Positions 49,681 through 58,216 of a stretch of DNA of 64,000 bases are shown one piece after another (the first letter of the stretch is position 1; each line of letters begins with the position of its first letter). Location: positions 186,001 to 250,000 of the forward strand of contig JACPVJ010000184.1 in assembly GCA_016191785.1 (NCBI GenBank), given 5' to 3'. The notes below the pieces were generated by a model. That model did no database searches. It was not told the origin of the DNA and saw only the letters and a program-made list of their open reading frames with translations. The DNA comes from Myxococcales bacterium. GTDB taxonomy: Bacteria; Myxococcota_A; Polyangia; Polyangiales; Polyangiaceae. The translations under genes were made by a program, and so were the position numbers.

Positions 49681-49691
49681 TCGGAGAGCCC

Positions 49692-50771
49692 ATGATCGCA
49701 CAGTCCGTCGTGGAAGTTCTGGCCCTGGACGTCGATGGGGTGCTCACCGACGGGCGAGTGGCCCTCGGTCCGAGCGGCGAGGAGACCAAAGGGATCGCCT
49801 TCCGCGACCTCGACGCGCTCACCTCGGCCCGGCGGGCGGGCCTGCGGATCGCGCTGGTCACGGGAGAGGTCGGGCCGCTGGTCGACGTGATCGCGCGCCG
49901 GACCGGCGCAGAGCACGTGATCCGGGGGGCGAAGGACAAGGCCGCAGCCCTCCGCGAGCTGGCCCTGGAGATGCATGCCGACCTGGCGCGCATGTGCTTC
50001 GTCGGCGACGCCGACCGAGACGCCCTCGCGTTCGACAGCGTCGGCCTGGCGCTCGCCCCTGCCGATGCGTCGCCCCACGCTCGCGAGCATGCCCACCGCG
50101 TGCTCACGCGCCCGGGTGGCTCCGGCGCCGTCGCCGAAGCGGTCGAGATCGTGCTGCGCACGACCGGGAACGAAGCCGCGCGCCTGGCCCGCGAGCGGGG
50201 GCTCGCCGCGGCGCTCGCCGAGAGCGTCGAGGCACACCAACGCTTGGCCGGTGAGGGCACGGCGGCGCTGGCCGAAATCGCGCGGGTGCTCGCCGCGGCG
50301 ATCGGCATGGGAAAGAAGGCGCTGTTCTGCGGCAACGGCGGCAGCGCGGCCGACTCGCAACACGTCGCCGCCGAGCTCGTCGGACGCTTCGCGCGCGAGC
50401 GAGATCCCTGGCCCGCCCTCGCCCTCACCACCGACACGTCGATCCTGACCGCGGTGGGCAACGACTGGAGCTTCGAAGAGGTCTTCGCGCGGCAGGTTCG
50501 CGGGCTGGCCCGCCCCGGAGACGTGGTGGCGGGGATCAGCACCAGCGGGAATTCCCCCAACGTGGTCCGCGCGCTCCAGGCCGCCCGCGAGCGCGGCGCC
50601 ACCGCCGTGGCCTTCACCGGCGCGCGAGGCGGGCCCGTCGCCGAGGCCGCCGACCTCCAGTTCCGGGCGCCCTCCAGCTCGACCCCCCGGATCCAAGAGC
50701 TGCACATCCTGGCTTGGCACGCGATCTGCGAGGTCGTGGAAGCCGAGCTCACTCGGAGGCCAGAAGCATGA
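49692..50771 (+). CDS. Fusion of KdsC-type HAD phosphatase and GmhA-type SIS isomerase
   Basis: 359 residues. N-terminal HAD domain (about 5-155): DVDGVLTDG (13-21), LVTGE, GAKDKAAAL, FVGDADRDALAF, the KdsC/YrbI pattern. C-terminal SIS domain (about 185-350): LFCGNGGSAADSQHVAAEL, ALTTDTSILTAVGNDW, STSGNSPNVVRAL, IQELHILAWHAICE, the phosphoheptose-isomerase pattern. In bacteria these are usually separate proteins for Kdo, nonulosonate or heptose synthesis. The ATG at 49692 follows GGAG; a GTG at 49677 overlapping the neuA stop is an alternative. Ends in a 4-nt overlap with flbD. Confidence 0.88.
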   Translation: MIAQSVVEVLALDVDGVLTDGRVALGPSGEETKGIAFRDLDALTSARRAGLRIALVTGEVGPLVDVIARRTGAEHVIRGAKDKAAALRELALEMHADLARMCFVGDADRDALAFDSVGLALAPADASPHAREHAHRVLTRPGGSGAVAEAVEIVLRTTGNEAARLARERGLAAALAESVEAHQRLAGEGTAALAEIARVLAAAIGMGKKALFCGNGGSAADSQHVAAELVGRFARERDPWPALALTTDTSILTAVGNDWSFEEVFARQVRGLARPGDVVAGISTSGNSPNVVRALQAARERGATAVAFTGARGGPVAEAADLQFRAPSSSTPRIQELHILAWHAICEVVEAELTRRPEA

Positions 50772-51037
50772 TTCAGCTCTCGCGTCTCAACGGCGGCGTG
50801 ATCGCGATCAACCCGGACCTGGTGACGTGGATCGAGGTCACCCCCGACACGACCATCGAGTTCCTGAACGGTGACCGCATCATGGTCCGCGAGTCGCTGG
50901 ACGAAGTGATGGACCGCGTCGTCAGCTTCCGTCGATCGGTCAGCCATCCGCTGGGATCCGGCAGCGCACACCCGCCGTCGAAGCACGTGGTCCACGAGCT
51001 CGAGTGCCGCGACGACCAGGAGGTGCACGGTGGATAA
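50768..51037 (+). CDS. flbD: FlbD family flagellar protein
   Basis: 89 residues. IQLSRLNGGVIAINPDLVTWIEV, DTTIEFLNGDRIMVRES and EVMDRVVSFRR fit the small FlbD (pfam FlbD) family commonly encoded just before motA; its exact role is unknown. It is not the Caulobacter transcription factor of the same name. The last 30 residues are unrelated to the family core. ATGA overlap with the HAD-SIS gene and 8-nt overlap with motA. Confidence 0.85.
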   Translation: MIQLSRLNGGVIAINPDLVTWIEVTPDTTIEFLNGDRIMVRESLDEVMDRVVSFRRSVSHPLGSGSAHPPSKHVVHELECRDDQEVHGG

Positions 51038-51839
51038 GGCATCGCTGCTCGGACTGGTCTTGGGGCTGCTCGCGATCTTCGGGGGGAACGTCCTCGAAGG
51101 GGGGTCGATGTCCCAGGTCATCAACCCCATCGCGTTCGTGATCGTCGCCGGCGGAACCGTGGGCGCCACCATGCTCCAGTTCCCGATGAGCACGTTCATT
51201 CGCGCCATCAAGAGCTTCAAGACCGTGATGAGCCCGCCCAAGGGCCGCGCGGCGCCGCTGATCGAAGAGATCGTCGGGTACGCGACCACCGCCCGCCGCG
51301 ATGGGATCCTCGCCCTCGAGTCGGTGGCGCCCAAGGCGACGGACCCGTTCTTGGCCCGCGCGCTGATGCTCGCGGTCGACGGGGCCGACAGCAACCAGAT
51401 GAAGCAGACGCTCGAATCGACCATCGAGCACGCGGAAGAGCAGGGGGAAGACGTCGCCAAGGTGTTCGAGGCCATCGGCGGCTACGCGCCGACCGTGGGC
51501 ATCATCGGCGCCGTGCTCGGGCTGATTCAGGTGATGCAGAACCTCTCGGACATCGAGAAGGTCGGCCACGGCATCGCGTCGGCGTTCGTCGCCACGATTT
51601 ACGGCGTGGCCATCGCCAACCTGATTGCGCTGCCGTGCGGCGGGAAGATGAAAGCCCGGACCCGGGACGAGGTCGCGACCTTGACCCTGATCCTCGAGGG
51701 CGCGCTGGGCATTCAGCAAGGCGTGAACCCCATGGTGCTGCGGGAGCGGCTCGAGGGGCTGGTGCCCCACGACGAGAAGCACGCGGCCGGCAAGGAAGGC
51801 GCCGCGGCCGGTGCGGCCGCCCGCAGCGCCGCGGCGTGA
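51030..51839 (+). CDS. motA: Flagellar motor stator protein MotA
   Basis: 269 residues from GTG, preceded by AGGAGG inside flbD. Four TM helices: two near the N-terminus (SLLGLVLGLLAIFGGNVL, AFVIVAGGTVGATML), a cytoplasmic loop with the charged residues that contact FliG, and two later ones (YAPTVGIIGAVLGLIQVM, GIASAFVATIYGVAIANL) with the conserved Pro/Gly. Forms the ion channel with MotB, encoded 10 bp downstream. Confidence 0.96.
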   Translation: MDKASLLGLVLGLLAIFGGNVLEGGSMSQVINPIAFVIVAGGTVGATMLQFPMSTFIRAIKSFKTVMSPPKGRAAPLIEEIVGYATTARRDGILALESVAPKATDPFLARALMLAVDGADSNQMKQTLESTIEHAEEQGEDVAKVFEAIGGYAPTVGIIGAVLGLIQVMQNLSDIEKVGHGIASAFVATIYGVAIANLIALPCGGKMKARTRDEVATLTLILEGALGIQQGVNPMVLRERLEGLVPHDEKHAAGKEGAAAGAAARSAAA

Positions 51840-51849
51840 GCGCTAGGCC

Positions 51850-52665
51850 ATGGCGAGGAAGAAGAAGCATCCGGAGCACGTCAATCACGAGCGTTGGCTG
51901 ATCAGCTACGCCGACTTCATCACGTTGCTCTTTGCCTTCTTCGTCGTGATGTTCGCCGTGTCGCAGGTCGACACCAAGCAGGTCGGGCGCTTCACCGAGT
52001 CGTTCACCGACGCGCTCGAGTGGCAGGTGTTCGACGCGAAGGGCGGCAAAGGCTTCATGCCCGCCGACAAGAAGATGCAGCCGATGGTGGGTCAGAGCGC
52101 CAAGCCCGTCGGCAAGTCGGTGCTCGGCCGGTCGCCGCAGCTTCAGGTCGACGAGTCGGCGCTGGCCCAGGAGCTGAAGCAGAGGCTGAAGACGGTGCCC
52201 GAGCTCAAGGACCTGAAGGTCATCGAGTACAAGGGTGAGCTCATCCTGCGATTGCCCGAGCAACTACTCTTCCAAAGCGGCGAGACCCGCGTCAACGACG
52301 ACGGTCAGGAGGCCCTGTCCGCCATCGCCCAGGCCCTGAAAGGGCGGCAGCTCGAGATCCGGGTCGAGGGCCACACCGACCGGGTTCCGATCCGCAACCT
52401 CCGCTACCAGTCCAACTGGGAGCTGTCGGCCGGGCGCTCGACCTCCGTGGTGCGCTACTTCATCGAGGCCTGCGGCATGCCGCCCGAGCAGTTCTCGGCG
52501 GCGGGGTACGGCGAGTACCGCCCCGTGGCGTCGAACGACACCTCGGAGGGGCGCGGTCAGAACCGCCGGGTGGACGTGGTGCTGGTCACCGAGGCTGCCC
52601 AGGGCGTCGTGGCCCCCGGCAAGACTGCCGAATCGGCAGCTCCGGCCTCAAGCACGGGAAACTAG
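51850..52665 (+). CDS. motB: Flagellar motor stator protein MotB
   Basis: 271 residues. One TM helix with the essential ion-carrying Asp22 in WLISYADFITLLFAFF. A plug/linker follows, then a C-terminal OmpA-like peptidoglycan-binding domain (about 130-255) with EGHTDRVPI, LSAGRSTSVVRYF and GYGEYRPV. Anchors the stator to the wall. No feature distinguishes H+ from Na+ coupling with certainty. Confidence 0.96.
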   Translation: MARKKKHPEHVNHERWLISYADFITLLFAFFVVMFAVSQVDTKQVGRFTESFTDALEWQVFDAKGGKGFMPADKKMQPMVGQSAKPVGKSVLGRSPQLQVDESALAQELKQRLKTVPELKDLKVIEYKGELILRLPEQLLFQSGETRVNDDGQEALSAIAQALKGRQLEIRVEGHTDRVPIRNLRYQSNWELSAGRSTSVVRYFIEACGMPPEQFSAAGYGEYRPVASNDTSEGRGQNRRVDVVLVTEAAQGVVAPGKTAESAAPASSTGN

Positions 52666-52684
52666 AGCCGTTCGGAGGACAGAG

Positions 52685-54175
52685 ATGACCGGAAGCGTTT
52701 CGCGCTCGAGTCAGCCCGCTAAGAGCCCGCTGGCGTTGATCGCGGCCCGGATCGTGGAAGAGTCGCTGAAGCACGACGTGGAGCTGACCCGGCTCGCGGC
52801 GCTCGCCCAGTCGGACCCCGCGTTCGGCGTTCGGCTCTTGGGGACGGTGAACAGCTCCGCGTTCGGCTTGTCGCGGCGCGTCGCCGACGTCCGGCAGGCC
52901 GTCAGCCTGCTCGGGACTCGCGGCATCCGGAACCTGGGGCTAAGCCTGGCGCTGTCCGACATGGTCCCCACCAAGGGCGCCGGGATCCTGCTCGCGCACT
53001 GTACCCGGCGGGCCGCGGCAGCTCGGGCGATCGCGCGCGCCGCCCGGATGGGGGATCCCGACGAGGCCTTCAGCATGGGGTTGTTCCTCGAAGTTGGCTT
53101 GCTCGCGCGGGCGCGGGACGACCTGCCCGGCGTGGTGGCGCTCGCCCGCCGCCCGGCTCGACACCGCCCGCTGTTCGAGCGTGCCGATGGCATTCGCCCG
53201 CACCCCGAGACCGGGGCCGAGATGGCGGCCGGCTTCCGTTTTCCGGAGGAGCTGGTCGAGGCCATTCGCACCCACCATGCGCCGACCATGCCGGAGCATC
53301 CGTTGGGTCGTGTGGCATGGATGGCCGAGCGCCTGGCCGGCGCCTTCGAGTCCAGCGGAACCACAGCCGGGGTCGCCGAGGTGCGGTCCAGTCTGGAGAA
53401 GCTCGGGCTGACCCGGGCCGACGCCGCGCAGCTGGTTGCCGGTTTTCCCGAGGAGTTCGCCAAGGCCGCGGCCTTCCTCGACCGCGAGCTCGAGCCGCAG
53501 CGCAGCCTCGAGGACCTCGGCTCGAGCGCGCAGCAAGCGCTGGTCGACCTCAACGTGGAGTACGAGGCCGTCATGCGTCGCATGGAAGAGCTCATGGCCG
53601 AGAACGAGCGGGTGGCCGCGGAGCTCCGCGAGGCCAACATCAAGCTCTCGGAGCTGGCCGCCACCGACTCGCTGACCGGCTTGCCCAACAACCGAGCGTT
53701 CCGCGAGGCTCTGGGGCGAGAGCTCGCTCGTTCCCAGCGTGCCGGCACGCCCGCCGCCCTGATCATGGTGGACATCGACTTCTTCAAGCGCGTCAACGAC
53801 ACCCACGGCCACGCCGCGGGCGACGAGGTGCTGCGCGCCGTGGCCCAGAGCCTGCGGGCGGCCCTCCGAGCCGGTGATCTGGCGGCGCGGTACGGCGGCG
53901 AGGAGTTCGTCTTGCTCTTGCCCGCCACCGATCTGGCCGGCGCGAGCGTGGTCGGCGAACGCGTGCGCCGCGCCATCGAAAGCCTGCCGGTGGCGCTGCC
54001 CGACGGCGGCACGCTGACAGTGACGGCTAGCTTCGGGGTCGCGCTGGCCCGCGGCGCGGGCGACGCCAGCGGCGTGTTCGCTCGCGCCGACGCGGCGCTC
54101 TACGCCGCCAAGCGGGGCGGGCGCAATCGGGTCGCTGTCGAGCAGCCCGACGCCGTCGAGCGGGCGGTCGCCTGA
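52685..54175 (+). CDS. HDOD-GGDEF protein, probable diguanylate cyclase
   Basis: 496 residues. HDOD domain (about 15-230; SPLALIAARIVEESLKHDVELT, GTVNSSAFGLSRRVADVRQAV, AIRTHHAP), a helical linker and coiled coil (about 275-330), then a GGDEF domain (about 335-490): DSLTGLPNNRAFRE, VDIDFFKRVNDTHGH, active-site GGEEF with an RxxD inhibitory site five residues before it (RAGD), and AALYAAKRGGRN. It should make cyclic di-GMP with product inhibition. Last gene of the motAB operon, so it may tie motility to c-di-GMP. 19 bp after motB, with GGAGG before the ATG. Confidence 0.93.
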   Translation: MTGSVSRSSQPAKSPLALIAARIVEESLKHDVELTRLAALAQSDPAFGVRLLGTVNSSAFGLSRRVADVRQAVSLLGTRGIRNLGLSLALSDMVPTKGAGILLAHCTRRAAAARAIARAARMGDPDEAFSMGLFLEVGLLARARDDLPGVVALARRPARHRPLFERADGIRPHPETGAEMAAGFRFPEELVEAIRTHHAPTMPEHPLGRVAWMAERLAGAFESSGTTAGVAEVRSSLEKLGLTRADAAQLVAGFPEEFAKAAAFLDRELEPQRSLEDLGSSAQQALVDLNVEYEAVMRRMEELMAENERVAAELREANIKLSELAATDSLTGLPNNRAFREALGRELARSQRAGTPAALIMVDIDFFKRVNDTHGHAAGDEVLRAVAQSLRAALRAGDLAARYGGEEFVLLLPATDLAGASVVGERVRRAIESLPVALPDGGTLTVTASFGVALARGAGDASGVFARADAALYAAKRGGRNRVAVEQPDAVERAVA

Positions 54176-54176
54176 G

Positions 54177-55514
54177 TCAGTGAGCGACCCGACCGGGGAA
54201 CGAGCTCCAGAGCTCGATCACGTCCGGGTCTTCCGGGTGACGCGCGCGGGCCAACCGTGCTTCGAGCTCGGCGTCCGCACGGCGGCCCTGCGCAAGCAGA
54301 GCCCGCGCCAGCTCGACGTGCAGGCTGGCGCCGTGGTCGTCGCCGTAGGCCCGGACGCGCTCGAGCGCGGCAACGCCGGGCCCACCGTCGCCCAGGCGGG
54401 ACGCCGCTTCGGACAGGGCGCGTGCCAGGTCGAAATCGTCGGGAGCCAGGTTATTGGCGACCCGGACCGCGCTCATCGCGTCCCGGTGACCGAGAGCGAG
54501 GGCGGCGAAAGCGGCGATGCGCGAGGCCGAGGGCTCGCACGGATCGCGCTGTGCGGCCTCGAGCCCCAGGCGCAGCGCCGTGGGGAGATCGCTGGTGAGG
54601 AACGAGAGCTCGGCCAGACCGGCCAGCGGTCGTGCGTCGCTCGGGTCCAGGCTGGCGGCGGACATCAGGGCCCGCGCGGCCGCGTCCCCGTCGCCCGCGA
54701 CGAGCGCGGCCTGCGCGCTCCCGAGCAACGCTTCGCGCTCGATGGGCTTCGAGCCGCAGCCCGCCGCGACGTCGAGCTCCACCCGGGCCGCTGCGGGGTC
54801 CCCCGCCCGGAGCGCGTCGAGCCCGGCCAATAGCGAGTCGGTGCCCGCGCCCGTCGCCACCTCGGCGATGCAGGCCACGAACGTTCCGCGCTTCGAGACC
54901 CAGTCGCGGACTCGCAGACCCGAGCGGACCAACAGGGCGTCGAGCGATCGGAGCGACTGCGCGCGCCGCGCTGGGCTCGCGAGCCTCTGCAGGGGGATGG
55001 CGAGTGGCTCGGCCACCAGCACGCGCCCCGCCGGACTCAGCCGTGACCGCGCGTTTCGGAGCGCCAGCTCCGGGTGGCGGAGCTGGCCCAGAAGGTCCGC
55101 GATCACCGCCAGATCGACCGGGTCGGTCTCGAAGGCCCCGGTGACATCGGCCTGGATGAAGCGCGCGCGGGGGCACCATTCGCGAGCGAAGACCAGCGCC
55201 TCGCCGCTGTTGTCGACGCCCGTGACGTGGGTGAACCGAGTGCCCAGCCGGCGCGTGCCGTCGCCCGAGCCGCAGCCGACGTCGAGCACGTGGTCGACGT
55301 CCGGGAGCTGGCACGCGATGCCGTAGAACACCGTCGTCGGCGGAGCAGCGCCCCGAAGGCCCGGGTAGGTCCGGGCGCGACTGCGACCCGCGCGCACGAT
55401 CAGACCGGAGCGGAAGTGTGCGAACACGTCGGACCGAGTTACACCCGCGACGTAGGTCGGCGGCAAGACCTCGTCGAGCGGGACGCTGGGCGTCCGCGTG
55501 GCCGCCTCGCGCAC
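54177..55514 (-). CDS. Class I methyltransferase with C-terminal TPR region
   Basis: 445 residues from a GTG 2 bp after the fliS stop. SAM-binding HVLDVGCGSGDGTRRLG is near residue 75, followed by VTGVDNSGEAL and FIQADVTG. From about 235 on there is a helical repeat region of TPR type (e.g. AGDGDAAARALMSAASLDPSDARPLAGL as A/G/L-spaced helix pairs). End-of-cluster position after fliD-fliS suggests modification of flagellin or of its glycan, though methyltransferases with TPRs also serve other glycans. Start uncertain. Confidence 0.8.
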   Translation of the reverse strand: MREAATRTPSVPLDEVLPPTYVAGVTRSDVFAHFRSGLIVRAGRSRARTYPGLRGAAPPTTVFYGIACQLPDVDHVLDVGCGSGDGTRRLGTRFTHVTGVDNSGEALVFAREWCPRARFIQADVTGAFETDPVDLAVIADLLGQLRHPELALRNARSRLSPAGRVLVAEPLAIPLQRLASPARRAQSLRSLDALLVRSGLRVRDWVSKRGTFVACIAEVATGAGTDSLLAGLDALRAGDPAAARVELDVAAGCGSKPIEREALLGSAQAALVAGDGDAAARALMSAASLDPSDARPLAGLAELSFLTSDLPTALRLGLEAAQRDPCEPSASRIAAFAALALGHRDAMSAVRVANNLAPDDFDLARALSEAASRLGDGGPGVAALERVRAYGDDHGASLHVELARALLAQGRRADAELEARLARARHPEDPDVIELWSSFPGRVAH

Positions 55515-55516
55515 GG

Positions 55517-55915
55517 CTACCTGCCCCGCTCTGCCGCCATTTCGGCGGCAGCCTTGGGTACGGCGAGCTTCCACGCCTCCCGAAGGGGTGTGAGCACTCG
55601 GAGAGTGTCGTCCACAGCGTCCACGGAGCCCTGCTGGTTGGCCTGCATGATCCGGTCCATGGCGAAACCGTACACGCCCTCCAGATTGGCGCAGAGCTCA
55701 GGGTGCGCGCTGTGGTCCAGCGCGATGTACAGCTCGCTCACGACGGCGTAGGCCTTGGACAAGAGCTCGGCCGCGCGGGCCCGCTCGCCGCGCTCGAGGT
55801 GCACTCGCGCGCCCTTCAGGAACCGGAACAGCCCATCGTACAAGGCCACCAGGAGCTCGCCGGGACTCGAGGTGGAGGCTCGAACCTGCTGGTATCGACT
55901 GACTGCCGGATGCAT
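55517..55915 (-). CDS. fliS: Flagellar export chaperone FliS
   Basis: 132 residues. YQQVRASTSSPGELLVALYDGLFRFL and YIALDHSAHPELCANLEGVYGFAMDRIMQAN (both described from the family landmarks LLxxLYDG and LxxLYxxM) identify the flagellin chaperone. It binds the flagellin C-terminus before export. The ATG at 55915 follows GGGAG; a GTG at 55936 overlapping the fliD stop is an alternative. Confidence 0.92.
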   Translation of the reverse strand: MHPAVSRYQQVRASTSSPGELLVALYDGLFRFLKGARVHLERGERARAAELLSKAYAVVSELYIALDHSAHPELCANLEGVYGFAMDRIMQANQQGSVDAVDDTLRVLTPLREAWKLAVPKAAAEMAAERGR

Positions 55916-55932
55916 GGGTGACGCTCCCTGGT

Positions 55933-57267
55933 TCACTTGAGATTCATGATGGCGCTGAGATAGTCGGTCTGCGCGTTCGAGCCCGAGACGGCGCCATCCA
56001 TGTTCGAGAACTGCTTGCGCAACATCTCTTCGTACCAGTCCAGGTGCTTCTGCTCACGGTCGACCCGGGCCTCGATGGTCTTGGCGCGCTGCTCGAGGGT
56101 CTCTTTCTTGGTAGCGATCAGACCGGTACCGGACTGATTGAATGAATCGACCACGTCGGCCAGGACGTCCATCACGCCGTCGTCGCCGGAGACGCCGGCC
56201 AAGACCTTGGCCACGCTGCCCGAATCTGCCGCGAGCGCGGTGTCGAGCTTGGCGGAGTCGAAGCTGATGGTGCCGTCCTTGGTGAGGCTGACCCCCAAGC
56301 TCGACAGGCTGCCGTACGTGCCCGCGCCGGTCACGCTGGTCAGCATCGAGCTCCCGAGCTTGCTGGTGATCGACCGCAAGAGCGAGTCCCCGGCGAGCAC
56401 TGGGTTCTGAGCCTTGGTGGTGGCAAAGCCTGCCGCCGAGTGGACCTTGTTCACGACGGCGTTGTACGCGCTGACGAAGCTCTCGATCTTGCTCTTGAGC
56501 GCGGCGGGGTCGGCCTCGACCTTCACGTTCAAGGCGCTGCCGGTGGTCTCGGTCAGGTTGAGGGTCACGCCCGGGAGCGCCCCGCTGACCTGGTTCGAAG
56601 AGCGGGACACGGTGAAACCGTCGATCACCACCTGCGAGTTCTGGGCGGACTGCACCACGCTGCCCGGCAGGGTCAGGCCGAGGCTCGTGCCGGTCTCGGT
56701 GAACGTCAACGCATTGTCGGCGCCGGTGTCCAGCCCTCTGACCTGCAGCCGGTAGTTGGTGCCGTCGTAGAACACGGCGGCGCTGACCCGGGCCCCCGAA
56801 GCCCCGATCTTGGTGACCAGCGAGTCGAGGGTGTCGGTGCTCTCGACGGTCACGTTCTTTGCAGCGCCCGACCCGACCTGAATGCTCAGGGTTCCGGTCT
56901 GTCCCAGCGCAGTGGACGACGACGAGAAGGTCGACGAATAGTTGCGCTGCTCTTTGGCGAGCTGTTGGACCTGGACCGACCACGCGCCGGTCTGTGCCGT
57001 AGCGCTGGCCGAGGCCGTCACGGCCGCGCCGCTCGAGGTCGCCTTGTAGCTCTTCACGCCGCTGTCGTCGGACAGGGCGCTCAGCGCCGACTTGAGCTTG
57101 GCCAAGAGGCTGCCGACGTCCGACAGCTCGGACACCGCAGAGCGGGTGGCGGCGGCGCGACTCTTGAGCGAGCTCAGCCCGGTCCCGCTCGCCGACACCA
57201 GGCCCTTGATGATGCCCTCGGTGTCGAGCCCCGAGCCGATTCCGCCGAAAGAGATCGTGCCAGCCAT
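55933..57267 (-). CDS. fliD: Flagellar filament cap protein FliD
   Basis: 444 residues. N-terminal ISFGGIGSGLDTEGIIKGLV is the FliD D0 signature. Middle: GTLSIQVGSG and LTFTETGTSLGLTL. C-terminal FliD_C: GVTLNLTETTGS, FVSAYNAVVNKV, and GVSLTKDGTISFDSAKLDTAL, ending with a coiled heptad and LSAIMNLK. It caps the growing filament. AGGAG 7 nt before the ATG sets the start. Preceded by a strong hairpin after the flagellin gene. Confidence 0.95.
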   Translation of the reverse strand: MAGTISFGGIGSGLDTEGIIKGLVSASGTGLSSLKSRAAATRSAVSELSDVGSLLAKLKSALSALSDDSGVKSYKATSSGAAVTASASATAQTGAWSVQVQQLAKEQRNYSSTFSSSSTALGQTGTLSIQVGSGAAKNVTVESTDTLDSLVTKIGASGARVSAAVFYDGTNYRLQVRGLDTGADNALTFTETGTSLGLTLPGSVVQSAQNSQVVIDGFTVSRSSNQVSGALPGVTLNLTETTGSALNVKVEADPAALKSKIESFVSAYNAVVNKVHSAAGFATTKAQNPVLAGDSLLRSITSKLGSSMLTSVTGAGTYGSLSSLGVSLTKDGTISFDSAKLDTALAADSGSVAKVLAGVSGDDGVMDVLADVVDSFNQSGTGLIATKKETLEQRAKTIEARVDREQKHLDWYEEMLRKQFSNMDGAVSGSNAQTDYLSAIMNLK

Positions 57268-57286
57268 CTCTGCTCCTAAACGAACT

Positions 57287-57329
57287 GGGGCGCGCGGGCT
57301 CGGGACCACTCACCGAGCCGGCGCGCCCC
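57287..57329 (-). terminator. Strong hairpin between flagellin gene and fliD
   Basis: On the minus strand GGGGCGCGC pairs with GCGCGCCCC, and inside it GGCTCGG pairs with CCGAGCC, with one C/C mismatch and a short loop. It begins 19 nt after the flagellin stop. Probably an attenuator or 3'-end stabiliser giving high flagellin mRNA relative to fliD; the T-run is weak. Confidence 0.6.
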
Positions 57330-57347
57330 GCGTTCAGCCATCCGACA

Positions 57348-58172
57348 TCAACCGATCAGGCCGAAGGCCAGCTGCGGCAGCTGGTTCGCCTGGGCCAGGA
57401 CCGAGATGCCGGCCTGGGTCAGCACCTGGTTGCGCGACATCTTCGCGGTCTCGTCCGCGACGTCCACGTCACGGATGCGCGAGTTCGCACCGCTCAGGTT
57501 GAGGCGCATGGTCTGGATGTTGTTGGTGGCGACCTGCAGCCGGTTCATCGCGGCGCCGAACTTCGAGCGGGCGCTCGAGGTCGTGCCGATGGCGGTGTCG
57601 ATGCGACCCAGGGCGGTGAGCGCGCCGGTGGAGCCGCTGCCGGACAGCACCGTGGTGGTGGCGAGCAGCGTGGTGAACCCGACGCCGCCGAAGGTCACCG
57701 AGATCTTGTCCGACGACGTGTTGTTCAGGCCGACCTGGAAGGTGACCGTGCTGGCGGTGGAGCCCACCAGCTTGCTGCCGTTGAACTTGGCGGAGTCCTG
57801 GATGCGGGTGATCTCCGACTTCAGTGACCCGAACTCGGTGTTGATGTACCCGCGGTCGGTCGAGGTCAGGCCGCCGTTCGACGCCTGCATGGCCAGCTCG
57901 CGCATGCGGCCGAGCACCTCGTGCACCTCGCCGAGGGCGCCTTCCGCCGTCTGCGCCATGCTGATGCCGTCGCCCGCGTTGCGTTCGGCTACGGTGTAGG
58001 ACCGGATCTGCGACTTCATGCTCTCGCTGATGGCGAGACCTGCCGCGTCGTCCGATGCACTGTTGACCCGGTACCCGCTGGAGAGCTTGGCAAAGCTCGC
58101 CTGCAGGGCCCGCTGATTGCGGCCCACGTTCTTCTGGGCTTCGAGTGAGGCTACGTTGGTCTGGATCTTCAT
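57348..58172 (-). CDS. fliC: Flagellin (first copy)
   Basis: 274 residues: minimal flagellin with D0/D1 only. N-terminal TNVASLEAQKNVGRNQ, LSSGYRVNSASDDAAGLAIS and RELAMQASNG; C-terminal ANSRIRDVDVADETAKMSR and ANQLPQLAFGLIG. The short central region (about 130-195, Ser/Thr-rich) would be the surface-exposed part and the likely site of glycosylation by the Maf protein. The ATG at 58172 is 8 nt after AAGGAG. The leader contains competing hairpins (58188-58216). Confidence 0.97.
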   Translation of the reverse strand: MKIQTNVASLEAQKNVGRNQRALQASFAKLSSGYRVNSASDDAAGLAISESMKSQIRSYTVAERNAGDGISMAQTAEGALGEVHEVLGRMRELAMQASNGGLTSTDRGYINTEFGSLKSEITRIQDSAKFNGSKLVGSTASTVTFQVGLNNTSSDKISVTFGGVGFTTLLATTTVLSGSGSTGALTALGRIDTAIGTTSSARSKFGAAMNRLQVATNNIQTMRLNLSGANSRIRDVDVADETAKMSRNQVLTQAGISVLAQANQLPQLAFGLIG

Positions 58173-58180
58173 GACGGTGG

Positions 58181-58216
58181 CTCCTTCTTGGAGGTCGCCG
58201 CGACCCTCCAAGGAGG
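58181..58216 (-). promoter_or_regulatory. Structured flagellin leader with two GGA motifs and alternative hairpins
   Basis: Minus strand: a 10-bp stem (TTGGAG-bulged G-GTCG / CGACCTCCAA, loop CGG, 58188-58211) ends one base before the Shine-Dalgarno AAGGAG (58181-58186). A competing palindrome CCTCCTTGGAGG (58205-58216) uses the same GGAGG. GGA occurs in both the stem and the Shine-Dalgarno, as in known CsrA targets. csrA is in the same cluster. Confidence 0.5.
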
